A stretch of DNA of 64,000 nucleotides from Trichoplusia ni (GCF_003590095.1 NC_039501.1:4247673-4311672), one strand, 5' to 3'; positions 22,901 through 32,429 are shown, counted from the first letter of the stretch. Numbers and translations: made by a program. The notes: generated by a model not told the origin, from the sequence alone.

Positions 22901-25755
22901 ATTGAGTCGGTCATTTCGATAATTAAAAGTATTAGAAACATTTTTGCCGTTTTTTCAACAGCAAAAATTAACAATGACAAACTGGTTGAATGTTTAGGAG
23001 GCTTGTGACGTAATGACTTCGAACAATTTAGACACAATCGTGACGTCACGCAGTAAGTTACATTCACTGTAATTTGATCAATATGTGTTTGCGGGACGAA
23101 AGAAAAGAATACGTATCCATTATTATGCTTTATACTGCCAAACAGACACTGAAAAACAAATTTTAATGTCCCTAAAATTATTTCGCATAAAACAGCCAGT
23201 TCCAGGGCTATGGAATGCCGCATTCTTGGCGTTAGGTGGTAAGACCTAATTCCGAACATCACGCTGCGTTCTAAAACGGGGATTATAGACGTTGGCAAAA
23301 AGGCTGCCAGGCTAAAATGGGATTGGGCGGATCACGTCAGCCGTATGGAAAGTGACCGCTGGGCCAAAGTCACCATACTATGGGAGCCGGCGGATAGATG
23401 GCGTCGTCGTGGGCGACCTAGGAAGCGGTGGCGAGACGACCTTAACGCTTTCCGCGCAGGCTGGTTCCATGAGGCCCAGAATAGAGAATCGTCGAAGGAT
23501 TTGGCCTTTGCCCAGCTGTGAAACACAGTGGGCTAGAGAGAAAAAACAGCCAGTTTAATTAGATCTAACAACTAGATAGTGAATCGTTCCTGGTTTGATG
23601 TCAGGTACAAATCAAACACCGAATGAAACAAATCAATTTTGAGAATAAGATCCCTTTAACGCAATATCAGTCTAAACTTGACGACTGAACTATATTTATC
23701 AACATTGAACTTACTTACATGTAGACAATACGCCATGTAGATACCGAAGATAACGTTGAGTGGTATGGCGATGCCTACTCCTGCTTTCATGTACGCCACG
23801 TGACCGCTAAGGATTCCGCCTCCCAGGGCACCCTTAACCAAATGCGCCACGGAGCCAAATACGCTGAAATATTAAGATATTTTACTAACAGGTAGTCCAC
23901 TACGGGCCTGTTTCACAATCACTGATTAGCCAATATCTGGCAGATAAATTAGAAAAGCATGTCGATATTTGAAAAAACTTTCAAGTAATATAACGGGAAC
24001 TTATTTGGTGGTGATACATCAATTAACAACCTATTAATCTATGCTCATATCATAAAGCTGGAGAGTTTTTTTTAACGCGGTAATCTCAGAAACTACTGGT
24101 CCGACTTGAAAAAATATTAGTGTTAGAGAGCCCATGTGTTAAGGACGGGTATAGGACACACACAATGATGTTTAGATTAATAGGAGCAGAGCAGAAACGA
24201 AATCTGTTAGGTGTATGGGAGAATACACATGCTCTCCAAACTTAAACGGTCTAAAAATTTGGAATTTATCACTTATCTCCATAAGCTAATATTTGTCTCT
24301 CCGAAGCGAATTCTGACAATTTAATACTAAAGATTCGGTCTATTACTAGAATTGCTTAAAGATTACTAGCTGTAAAAGGAAAATCCAATAATTGAGTTCA
24401 GTGGCGCAGATTTCATAAAGTGATCCCAGATTACATCCTACTAATATACTGGGATATATGGGTGTGCGGATGGTTATTACTCTTAAATTCAAACCACTGA
24501 ACGGATTTAGAAGCAACTTAGTACTCAGATAGCTTATAACCAGGATAAACGAAGATAATATTTTTTATCCCGATATTTTCTGTGTGATCATTTTCGATTT
24601 GACCCGATAATACAAAAACTAAAGGCTAAACCCAAGAGCAGCGCTGCAAGACATCACGACACAGTGAGCTCATACTTAATTCAATATGAAGGTAGAATGA
24701 GCAACATCTTCTGTCAAGATGATACCTGCAAAGGTGTCGAAACGTCGGGAACTAAAATCTAAAATTAAACCGCGATAAAATCCGTAAAAGTAGTTTCATT
24801 CAATGTCTAACATTTGCGAAAACCTAAGAAACCACTAAACAGCTAGTATGTTAATATACTTCACCTGGTAAGTTTAACATCTTTCCTGTGCTTAACATAG
24901 TCATAGCTATCTTCATCCGCCTGGGTGGCTGCGACATTACGAAAGTTTCGGCTTGGCCTCGGACCAGCGGCGACCTGAGGATAAAAATAGATAGATAGAT
25001 AGAATATTCTTTATAGCACACCACATAAGTACAGGATTAGATACAAATAAAAAGTTACATGGTGCCTCAATGCATTCTTATCTATATCGAAATATAATTA
25101 TATATATCGAAATTACGTTTTATATGCATTTATTTCACCAGTTAAACATCTAAGAAGATCTATGGTGTTGACGCTTTAGGTAGGCTAGTTATAGGTGAAT
25201 AAGTTCTTTTTTAAAAGTTTAAGGGTGTTTATGTCATGTGTTTTATAATGAACAATTCGTCGCGTACAAATGGTTGCCGGTTCGACATAGGGAATGACTC
25301 GCGGGGGGCGTGGATCACATAAAACATAAGGTTTGAGTAGAAGCACAGTTCGGCAACGCACGCATACTGGCCCTTGTTTCGCGGCGAACGCGACGTTATC
25401 CTGCCTGTCATTGTTAAAGCCCTCTCCCTGTCGCCTACTTATGGAAAGCTACATTCTTTGACGGCACGGATAGCCGAGTAGTTGAGGTCACCATGTCAAA
25501 CCCAAAAGACGCGAAGTATGACAGGATCAATCCCCTCGTAGGACAAGCATTTGTGGGATCCTCGAATGCTTGTCCCTAGATTATTTGTACTTTTATTATT
25601 TGTGACGCAAGGATTGAATTCCTTATTGCAGGAGTCGTTTTTAAAAAGAGAAAAATATTGCCTTATTTTTAAGACTTAATATTAATGTGGACTGTAGTAA
25701 CCCATTATAGCTCAGAAATTACCTTTTCTTTGTGTTGCTGGAATATGTTCCTCAT
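17387..25755 (-). CDS. Transporter B: SLC36/PAT-like amino acid transporter
   Basis: Ten coding exons in transcript order: 25755-25723, 24974-24865, 23863-23719, 22376-22246, 22027-21897, 20947-20831, 20158-19961, 19513-19408, 18413-18197, 17599-17387; 466 residues. All borders are GT-AG and phases agree. Seven exons match transporter A in length to the base (145, 131, 198, 106 and 217 bp among them) or position. AAAP-family hallmarks include HLVKGALGGGILSGHVAYMK in TM1 and FEFIGMSVFSMSCAGVVIAI followed by ENNMREP. The coding start MRNIFQQHKEK lies in a separate exon whose acceptor is at 25804. Versus A, the loop after TM4 is longer and split by an extra intron. Role by family: proton-coupled uptake or lysosomal export of small amino acids. 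Its introns carry many repeats. Confidence 0.88.
18860..18990 (+). repeat. Dispersed repeat (cgaacggattgagcgattt type)
   Basis: Contains tctgtctctggcatcgtagc and ggatcgagcgatttcaatta. The same order of motifs is seen at 31380-31510 and 62862-63045. It resembles a common lepidopteran repeat whose class I cannot name. Confidence 0.5.
19540..19740 (+). mobile_element. tRNA-derived SINE (tggtctagtgg family), 5'-truncated
   Basis: Head remnant cttgtctagaggtgggtttg and B-box gtttgattcccacccagga, then tail gatgagcacgatcatttgtg, ..tttagatatat.. and gcttagtttgagcctagatgg. Same family as 26535-26790 and 35701-35935. It lies in the intron between exons 19513 and 20158 of transporter B. Confidence 0.65.
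19775..19935 (+). mobile_element. 5S-type SINE fragment with (GAT)n tail
   Basis: 3' portion of the family (ggtaactgttttgaggaagt ... catagttgggaaaagagtaa) ending in about ten GAT units at 19903-19935, 26 bp downstream (in the + direction) of which lies the exon boundary at 19961. Confidence 0.7.
20410..20615 (-). mobile_element. RTE-type LINE 3' end fragment
   Basis: Minus-strand relative of the fragment at 23190-23545: on the reverse strand aaaatgggattgagcgggta, then gtcagccgcatgga...gtgac, and the tail cagcggaacacagtgggcta. Only the end of ORF2 and the 3'UTR remain, with frame damage. Confidence 0.55.
21010..21735 (+). mobile_element. R1-clade LINE 3' end fragment
   Basis: The C-terminus of a reverse-transcriptase ORF with a CCHC-like knuckle read across one frameshift (HCGNPEDDETH, then HTLLDCTVWANDKRNL), then a stop at about 21416 and a 3'UTR with ctgtggctctggctcaggca and gggtagtttttagtcggtgg, then the close gttgaagtcatttgagtttc. 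This layout matches 3' ends of R1-group elements in moths. It lies antisense to and inside an intron of transporter B (20948-21896), the same intron that transporter A lacks. Confidence 0.65.
21755..21890 (+). mobile_element. tRNA-SINE tail fragment
   Basis: Tail of the agccgagtgg family (acgaatgcttgtcctgagtg, ttgtgcctgtg, gccttaatgcgggtgtcg). The head is missing. It abuts the LINE fragment and lies just before the exon at 21897. Confidence 0.5.
22397..22688 (+). mobile_element. Non-autonomous Helitron
   Basis: 5' end TCTAAATATAAGG preceded by A; 3' end GGACGGAGTCGCGGGCAACA followed by GCTAG and a T, with the usual GC-rich hairpin just inside the CTAG terminus. Insertion between A and T is the Helitron signature. 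The element is 292 bp, in an intron of transporter B. Confidence 0.65.
23190..23545 (+). mobile_element. RTE-type LINE 3' end fragment
   Basis: In one frame it reads KTGIIDVGKKAARLKWDWAD, then HVSRMESDRWAKVTILW and DRWRRRGRPRKRWRDDLNAF, ending at a stop near 23521. This is the typical tail of RTE-class reverse-transcriptase ORFs (RRRGRPRKRW..D), followed by the 3'UTR cagtgggctagag. An upstream in-frame stop near 23240 shows it is dead. It is antisense within an intron of transporter B. Confidence 0.7.
24436..24600 (+). mobile_element. Helitron-like 5' end
   Basis: Begins A|TCCTACTAATATACTGG followed by the block accactgaacggatttagaa seen in lepidopteran Helitron-type repeats. The 3' end is not identified. 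Confidence 0.4.
24640..24845 (+). mobile_element. Penelope-like element remnant with hammerhead-like core
   Basis: Contains ggtgtcgaaacgtcgggaac and ends tgcgaaaacctaagaaacca(ct). The GTCGAAACGTCGG segment is typical of the terminal repeats of Penelope-like retroelements, which carry hammerhead ribozyme motifs. Here GATGA (24718-24722) precedes a short stem capped by a GCAA tetraloop (24724-24735) and GAAAC (24739-24743). The CUGA part of the core is degenerate. It lies about 20 bp beyond the donor of exon 24865 of transporter B. Confidence 0.5.
24990..25085. repeat. TAGA microsatellite with dispersed repeat
   Basis: (taga)n followed by agaatattctttatagcaca, a unit that recurs at 38714-38760 (agaatattctttactgtaca). 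It is a common interspersed repeat of moths; the class is unknown to me. Confidence 0.5.
25466..25650 (+). mobile_element. tRNA-derived SINE
   Basis: Head ggatagccgagtagttgagg (A-box), degenerate B-box (aggatcaatcc) and tail acaagcatttgtgggatcc ... gacgcaaggattgaattcct. It ends about 75 bp from the first coding exon of transporter B. Confidence 0.7.
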
Positions 25756-26165
25756 CTTGGTAGGATTGTTGTGGTCACTTAACGATTATGACATAAGGTC
25801 GGGCTGCAACAATTAACAATTATTAAAATCACTATGGCGAAGAAGAAACATGATTACACTGGTCTTTTATAAATGAGTAGATACTAATGCCTCTCTTAGG
25901 CGTTATCAGCAATTTCGACGAGGTCCAATGCATAGACGGCGATGATATACATATGTACGTAGTTTGAAACCACAGAGATATATTCTGTAACCAATACTTT
26001 ACACATCGTCTAAATGGTCTAAAGAGAATTTGATATTTCATCGATAACTCTCACTTTAGTAGTAACTGAAATGTAACTTCTGATCCACACAAGACGACCC
26101 ACTGACCTGTCAATTTTAGATTATAATATAATATAATATATCCGGGGATAGAATCATTTATATGT

Positions 26166-26534
26166 TAGAGGAGCTCGTGGCTAAGCCATAACCGCATAAG
26201 TGATACGATCACAGGTTAAGCTATGCTTGACGCGGTTGGTCTGTAGATGGGTGACCATCTTTGTCATAACGAGTTCCTCCGTGTTTCGGAAGGCACGTTA
26301 AATTGTGGGTCCCGGCTGTTATTCCTACATCTTTGACAGTCGTTACAGGTAGTCAGAAGCTTGAAAAAGTCTGACAGCCAGTCTAACCAAGGGGTATCGT
26401 GTTGCCCAGGTAACTGGGTTAAGGAGGTCAGATAGGCAGTCGCTCCTTGTAAAACACAGGTGCTTAGCTGAAACCGGTTGGACTGGTAGCCGACCCCAAC
26501 ATAGTTGGGAAAAGGCTAGGCCAATGATGATAAT
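26166..26534 (+). mobile_element. Full-length 5S-rRNA-derived SINE
   Basis: The most complete member of the family, about 370 bp. Its head reads cgatcacaggttaagct, then cttgacgcggttggtc and gatgggtgaccatc. This follows the 5S rRNA internal control region (CGATCAC, then AGTTAAGC as box A, and GATGGGTGACC as box C). The body has gttcctccgtgtttcggaag and ttaaattgtgggtcccggct, and it ends in an AT-rich (gat)-type tail. A 5S-type Pol III promoter would make it a SINE3-class element. Other copies: 8529, 10746, 15221, 19775, 39922 and 63379. Confidence 0.7.
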
Positions 26535-26790
26535 ATATCCGGGGACAACTCACACACGGTTATCTGATCCCAAGCTAAACAGAGCTTGTGTTATGGTAAC
26601 CAGACAACTGATAAACTTACTTATATATTTCTAAATACATACATATTATAGATAAATTACACCCAGACACAGAACAAATGATCGTGCTCATCACACAAAC
26701 CGTTTCTTCTGGGTGGGAATCGAACCCACGACCTCCGGTATAGCAGTCAGGGTCACTCACCACTAGACCAACAGGCCAGTCAAAATAATA
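26535..26790 (-). mobile_element. Full-length tRNA-derived SINE (tggtctagtgg family)
   Basis: On the minus strand the head reads GGCCTGTTGGTCTAGTGGTG (A-box TGGTCTAGTGG) ... GTGGGTTCGATTCCCACCC (B-box with stem), resembling a Glu/Asp-type tRNA, then the tail acatttgttctgtgtctggg and a long AT-rich end. It directly abuts the 5S-type SINE, with no gap. Confidence 0.7.
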
Positions 26791-27442
26791 CTCAAAAGAA
26801 TAGGAGAGTCAGTGCTTCAAGTGTTAGTTGATGATTCTATGTTTTAAAATGGAGCTCGCGGTGATATTTAACCAAACCAGCAGAGGTCCAACAGCAACCG
26901 ATTCAAATGATATTATAACGGCTGTGGAAGAGAGATGCAGCTATCTGCCGCTGTTGCTATCACGCTTCCACAATGCTCCACTTCCACTCTGACTGAATAT
27001 CTAAAAGACTTATGGGAAACACACCTCCAAACCGACACTTCGCTTACGTCACTAATTCTTATCAATTCAACTAGGAATCAATAAAAAAAAATTCACACTA
27101 AATTAGAAACATGGGATTTGTATTGGCGTATCTTCTGCGTAACTTTACAGCATATGCTAGAAAATCACTTTTCTATACGTAAAAGAAAAATACGCAACTT
27201 GTCCAGAGAATCATAATACATCAAAAATATCCTACTGTACGTAGACGAATTTACTCGCAATAAGTAAAGAATATTCTCACAAAAATCAGCTTTTGACGGT
27301 TATTAATATCCGATAGTCAATATCTAGATACTATATAAAGCTACTTGGTAAACCCAAAATACATACCATAATAACGATAAAGGCAAAAAAATGTATCCAA
27401 AAATATTTTTTCACAAAGTCTTGATCCTTCCAATTGTCTCAC

Positions 27443-27545
27443 TGTTGTCCCGACTTCTTTTTACAATTGTCTGTCAATATTGTTCTTTTACGAAAAAACA
27501 GCCGTTACTTTGTCAAAACAAAGAGGTGTATTTACATTCTTTTTA
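27443..27545 (-). promoter_or_regulatory. Candidate noncoding first exon/promoter of transporter B
   Basis: On the minus strand AATTGTAAAAAGAAGTCG is followed by a donor-like AACA|GTGAGA. The same block precedes transporter C (43900-43995, AACG|GTGAGA), with similarity extending upstream of it. Conservation between paralogues plus a shared GTGAGA donor suggests a 5'UTR exon spliced to the ATG exon at 25803-25723, whose acceptor is at 25804. Confidence 0.45.
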
Positions 27546-28642
27546 TCTATACTTCTTCTTAAGTGGGTGGCGACTTGATGTGCCCGGCCCAGAAATATGA
27601 ATGACGACTGATGATACCCATCATCATCAGCCCATCTCAGTCCACTGATTGACCTCTTCATGGCAGACAAGGCAAGCAGGCAAGCCAGAAGATCGAGCTC
27701 AGTGTCTGGTCTTTTTGAAGCTTTTTAAAGGTCAAATTACGTTGGACAGCACCCAGTTTCGCCCAAACGTCACCGCTTCTTAAGTACCTTTTAAGAAACG
27801 GCACAAAGTTCCCAGCTTTTTTTCCGATTACAATATTACAAAATTAAACTGTCAACTATTAAGGCCAAGGTCAGGTCAGATCGATTTTGATAATTGAGTT
27901 TGTTTTATCTGGTACTGGATGGGTAAAGCCAAGAAACCAAACGGCATTTTGCCTTCAAATTTCTACAGAATTATAAATAAATATAAATACATAGGTATAA
28001 ATAAAACCTCAAAACCCTGGATTTTTATTTTATGTAAGGCTTCTTGAATTTAATTGGTCTATATGAGCTGAGCCTTCTTAAAACAAATTGTATGCGTATA
28101 AAGGTGGCCGCTCTCAAATTCTCTACAGTAAATTACTTTCCAAGAAATTCTATGGTGGGTAAGATATATCAGGTGTGAATTACGAAGCACAATTAAGTAG
28201 AAGGCTCGTCGACTGCCAAAATCTACACCTGAGACACACGCTGGATAGGAATCGGAGGAATTTTCAGATAAGTAGGATTGAAACGCTTATGTCTTCAAAC
28301 CACGCTGAGGGCACGGCGTTGGGATATGTCGGACTCTCGCCGACTAAAAACTCCCCGTTCGAATCGTGCTGGCATCAAAACGCGGCTGACGTCACACGGT
28401 GCGCCACCTACCACTACCTGTCATTCCCCCGAGGGAGCGCATGTCTATGAGGGTCGACGGGCCACGAGTCTTGACGAGTGCTGTGCGACCAAGTCTACGC
28501 ACACCTTAAATGGTTGCCATGCTTACGATTACTTTATAATGGAAAAATACAGTTGTGTTTAACGGTTCATAATAAGTTGGCTGCAGTTAAAATCAGCCAA
28601 CCACGCATACATATAATGTCTGAAGTAAAAATGACAAACGAC
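27546..28642. other. Intergenic with repeat debris
   Basis: Contains a short RTE-type tail near 27600-27670 (catcatcatcagcccatct) and a GC-richer block at about 28170-28540 with a B-box-like ccgttcgaatcgtgctggc, probably an old mobile element. Homology to the promoter of the gene at 51960 begins close to 28590. No gene is supported. Confidence 0.45.
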
Positions 28643-29539
28643 ATGGTACTGAAATCGTTTTTAAAAATATTATTTTTCTTAGAGGTGAGTTTTCTTTTTT
28701 GGCGTATTCGCATTTTTTTTGAGGTTATCAATCGGTAGACTTTCTCCCGTCATGTCTTGGTTTTAATCGAATGATTACGAGCTAAGACTCTGGAAATAGA
28801 TATATGCAAATCGATTCGTGCTGTGGCGCAACTCGATCTCACTTAATTTGGTTCTATAGTAACATTTAACGGTCGATCGCGAAATGAATCAAATCCAAAA
28901 TGAGGACCGAAAAGCAAGGTCACAGCTCATTATGAACCCTGACACGCACAGCAAAAGTAGAAGAATTATACCACAATAACATCTTCCTCCTATAACAGCA
29001 ACAATACCTTTAAGAGATGGTTGGTAGGTGCTGAGCCCAACCAGAGTCGCACAAAACATTTGTGAGCGATCCCGTGACTCAGCATTACAAGGGGGGCAAG
29101 CAAATGACCTTCAGTCCAGCTGAAGTTTTGTGGAGGATCACTTTCTGCCCTCGATGGGGCTGAAGTCATTAGCGTTTCAATCCGGAAAATGAAAATTTAA
29201 ACAGACCTTGACTAATATATTACTGTACATGCTTTCTAGGTAAGTATACAAATACAAGCCCAAAACAGTACATTTGAGCCCGTAGATATAATAGCTGACA
29301 TCGGTAGCCTGAATGAGAAGAAGATATTACTCAACCGTAGTGACGTGACCTTAGCCGAAGAATCCAGTCACATAAACATAATCACATTTGATTCCTATGA
29401 GCGAGGCAACAACAGCGGACTCTTTCGTCCAATCACAGTCGCTGACAATGAAACTAAAAGTGAAATAGTAGAAAAACAAAATCGTAGATGGCTGCCAACA
29501 AAGAAACGAAAAAGAGTATACACGCTTGCAACTAAATAA
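28643..29539 (+). CDS. Truncated copy of secreted-protein family (paralogue of 51960-52935)
   Basis: Two exons, 28643-28684 and 29240-29539; 113 residues. Exon 1 encodes MVLKSFLKILFFLE and is nearly identical to exon 1 of the gene at 51960 (MALKSLLKIFFILE), with the same phase-0 intron. Exon 2 aligns with VSIQIQAQNSTFEPVDIIAD to ISIQIEAEDTTQDPIDAIVD and on to NRRWLPTKKRKR against LRWLPTRRRR, then stops. The paralogue continues for another 110 or so residues that hold the family's conserved C-terminal domain. A DNA element begins 3 bp after the stop codon. In-frame ATGs at 28619 and 28631 exist, but the paralogue favours 28643. The product would be secreted; function unknown. It may be a pseudogene. 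Confidence 0.6.
28995..29195 (+). mobile_element. Degenerate R1-group LINE 3'UTR
   Basis: Contains gatcccgtgactcagcatta, ggggcaagcaaatgaccttc and ggggctgaagtcattagcgt, which parallel the 3'UTR landmarks of the R1-type fragment at 21600-21735. It lies inside the intron of the 28643 gene. Confidence 0.45.
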
Positions 29540-29541
29540 TT

Positions 29542-29571
29542 ACTAAGGTAAAAGCACCTATTACGGAGGTA
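29542..29571 (+). repeat. Left terminal inverted repeat
   Basis: Starts ACTAAGGTAAAAGCACC and ends in the motif TATTACGGAGGTA. About 26 of 30 positions match the complement of 31287-31316. Confidence 0.65.
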
Positions 29572-31286
29572 TTTCGCAACATTTGAAAGTAAGAAACAAA
29601 AATAAGAATTTGTAGGTATTTCTAAAGGTGGAAAAAAATTCTATCGTTAAAAGTGGAATTTATATTTTGTATTGCCGTTGAGACTATGATTCTGTTGATG
29701 ATATTTCTTATTTTAAAGAAATATTTAAATAGTCTGGTCGATTTTCCCTTATACGGAGGTAAAATTTTGCTCTGATCCTATTACTGCGGTAGACGGCTCC
29801 TAATACGGAGGGTCAGAACTTATATTCATTAAAGTTCCGTACAAATAATATTTATTTAATAATAGTTATGTGTTAGTAAAAGTTTTTCCTTTTTACTGAA
29901 AATTGATTTTATTAAATTGCGTAATCAAATTAATGGTGAATGAATTATTTCCATTTTGAGTAACTCTGACAATAACATCTAATATGTATGGGACCCAAAT
30001 ACGGCTAGGCCTATAATAATTAAGGACATCCCTCTATAGAGCTACTGTTGTTGATATCGCGTTCTGTAGTAAGTATTTTTTTCATAGTAATTCTGATCTT
30101 GATCTGACCTGATCTGAAATTGTTGAGAATCAATAGTATTCGAGGGATTAAATCACTTTCCCCGGCACCCGCAGTTCTACAGAACAACGTCTATCGATAA
30201 AACTGAAAAATAAGGTATAATTATACCAAGTTTCATCGAAATCGAACAGTTATTTTTCTCGTGATGACTGAACATACAGACAGACAAAATAAATTTTAAT
30301 CACATATTTGGGTTTGGTCACTCGCTGCTGTTTATTTTTTCAATATTTTCAGTGTACTGAATTGACCCTTCTACAGATTTATTAAATTTATAGATAAATG
30401 AATAGAACCGTAATAGGAGATCTTAGAACCCTACACGGAGTTACCTGGAAATAATTACCGCCGTAATAGGAAAACTACTCATGTTTTCGATAATCCTAAT
30501 TCTGACCCATAAATATTTCGATAAACAAAAGAGTAAAAATGCCTAATCAAACATTAACAGTTTTTTGGCTCAGATTTGTAAAACTCAAGTCAAAATTTAT
30601 ACAAAATAAATGTTTTGTGATAAATCAAAATACACCTTCCCATTTTTGCCTCTTCTAAGAAACTAACATTTTGTACTCGACAGTTTTCATATTTAACTAG
30701 ATTTCCAATTAAGAACACATACCACAGAATATGGTTTTTAAGTTATGTGATTAATAATTATTTCAACTAAACTTGAAACTAATTGAATAAGTTAATCAAT
30801 TGAAAGTTATAAACAATTAAACATGACCAGTACTTTTCCTATTTCGGAGTCATAACACCGTATTAGGATTCATTTTTAAAATTTGTATCGTATTACGGCG
30901 GTGTTTTATTTTTAAATTTTTTGGTAAAAAATGACTTACAAATATAAAATAAGCTATTTAAATAGTGAGTGTAATAATAAGAAAATGCTATAAATAACAA
31001 AAGAACAAACTCGAACGGCATCTTAATACGAAAAACTTAGTTTCTAAATATTTGTGTATTTACTTTTGTTGTTCCGCGTTTGTATGGAAACACCTCTCAC
31101 GTCGATTACGTTACAGAGACTGATTGATTTTGTTGTGTTGTCTATCTGCTATAATTGCAAATGTCAGTTAAGTCATAAAGTAAAAGATTTAGAATAAATA
31201 GTTTCGGTTTCGGTCTACCTACACTGAATAAAACGGGAATAAAACGCGAAAATATAAATACCACCGTAATAGGAAGCGATTTTGAC

Positions 31287-31316
31287 TACCGCCGTATTAG
31301 GAGCGTTTACCTTAGT
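31287..31316 (-). repeat. Right terminal inverted repeat
   Basis: Plus strand TACCGCCGTATTAGGAGCG followed by TTTACCTTAGT; inverted partner of 29542-29571. Confidence 0.65.
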
Positions 31317-31379
31317 GTTATGAAGAATAATCTTGTGATGAAATACAAAATAAAAAATAAATTATAAGATTTTTATTAA

Positions 31380-31510
31380 CCACCGGCGCAAAGAACGGAT
31401 TAAGTTTGACGTGTCTGTCTCTCTGCCTGTCTATAGCATCGAAGCTCCCGAACGGATTGAGCGATTTTAATTAAGTTTGTTTTTAATAGAAGGTCATTGC
31501 ATTTGCCATT
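31380..31510 (+). repeat. Dispersed repeat (cccgaacggattgagcgatt type)
   Basis: Same family as 18860-18990 and 62862-63045: gtctgtctctctgcctgtct, then agctcccgaacggattgagc and gattttaattaagtttg. Confidence 0.5.
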
Positions 31511-31931
31511 TTGTCTTGTTGTATACGTCATTTAATATCTTGGCCTATAAAAGCGAAACGGAGCTCTATGAGGTGTACAGCAATGTCTCTCTCACACAAG
31601 AACAGTTCTGTTATAATAACTGAACTATCCGATCAAGTACAAGTCGAACTCGTGACACTGAGAGTACCGGCAAAATAAGCTGAAAAAGCATATTTTGAAA
31701 GAAAAAGGTAACCTATTCAAATTTATCACCAAACTAACCGACATTTACTGTTTGTAGTTATATTGGCAACTGGAATATATCATCTGTGAAAATTTTATCA
31801 GTCCTTCTATTACGATTATGAAGAGAAAAGCTGATGAACAGATGGACAAAGATTGAAGAATTAGTAGCATGTTTCCATTTTTATCCTGTAGGTCTAGTTT
31901 ACCAACTATTTCAATATTTAAACCATGCTAT

Positions 31932-32080
31932 ATTTTATCAATCAATTCCGCGTTCGCTGTTTCTCGCTTAACTGATAATTAATTTTAATTTAATTAACTG
32001 TGTCCGTTAACATGCATGAATGGGGTTCTGATTGAAAATATCAAACGCTGTAGATAAGTTTTTATTTAAAATATTTGTTT
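31932..32080 (+). pseudogene. Relic of first exon and promoter of the 53723 gene
   Basis: Aligns with 53593-53752: shared blocks atcaatcaatt, tttaatttaattaact, ccgttaacatgcatgaatg (c/t variants), ttctgattgaaaat and ttatttaaaatatttg. The start codon in gATGAATAAC is replaced by gTAGATAAG, and the GTAAGT donor after ATATTT is lost (ATATTTGTTTGCC). I see no second exon before the next gene ends at 32539. Order and orientation match the functional pair 51960/53723, so this looks like the decayed second half of a duplicated gene pair. Confidence 0.65.
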
Positions 32081-32429
32081 GCCTTATCGTTCTGGAGCAA
32101 ATATTTTTTATTGCTCCTTATAGTTTTATCCATAAAATGAATAAATATTTTTTTGTCTCGGGAATATACATTGATCAAATAACAGTAAAAAAAACTAGCG
32201 ATTGCGTATAAATTTTACGAAATCCTGTCCTGCCCCAAATCCCGTCTCCAAAACTTTAAAACAGTTTATCTCGTAAATTTGTGTTGCTCACAAACATAAT
32301 CAGTCAAATATTGTTTAATGATCTGAAGGAAATGGATTTTTAGTTTTGCACCCTGTCATCACATCCATTTACTCTTATAAGATCTCTTTAATTTAGTCAG
32401 ATACAGATCAGATACAGATCACAGTTATT

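Larger units (their letters stand above)
29542..31316. mobile_element. Non-autonomous DNA transposon with arrayed CCTATTACGGCGGT motifs
   Basis: Imperfect 30-bp terminal inverted repeats: ACTAAGGTAAAAG at 29542 and, on the other strand, ACTAAGGTAAACG at 31316, each running into CC(A/T)(T/A)TACGG(A/C)GGTA. Variants of CCTATTACGGCGGT lie inside. Plus orientation: 29557, 29747, 29777, 29799, 30429, 30838, 30889. Minus orientation: 30407, 30457, 30856, 31261, 31288. Subterminal repeats of this kind bind transposase in hAT, CACTA and Mutator-type elements. No long ORF exists, so the copy is non-autonomous. I find no clear target-site duplication. The superfamily is undetermined. Confidence 0.65.

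Noticed and set aside
26708..26785. tRNA-like sequence with good A- and B-boxes on the minus strand
   Set aside because: It continues into a SINE body shared with copies at 19540 and 35701, so it is a SINE head and not a tRNA gene. The other tRNA-like heads (63520, 13735, 25466) fail for the same reason.
31317..31370. Search for the missing 3' part of the 28643 gene just after the transposon
   Set aside because: A weak resemblance to the 3'UTR of the 51960 gene is possible, but no coding segment of the C-terminal domain could be found.
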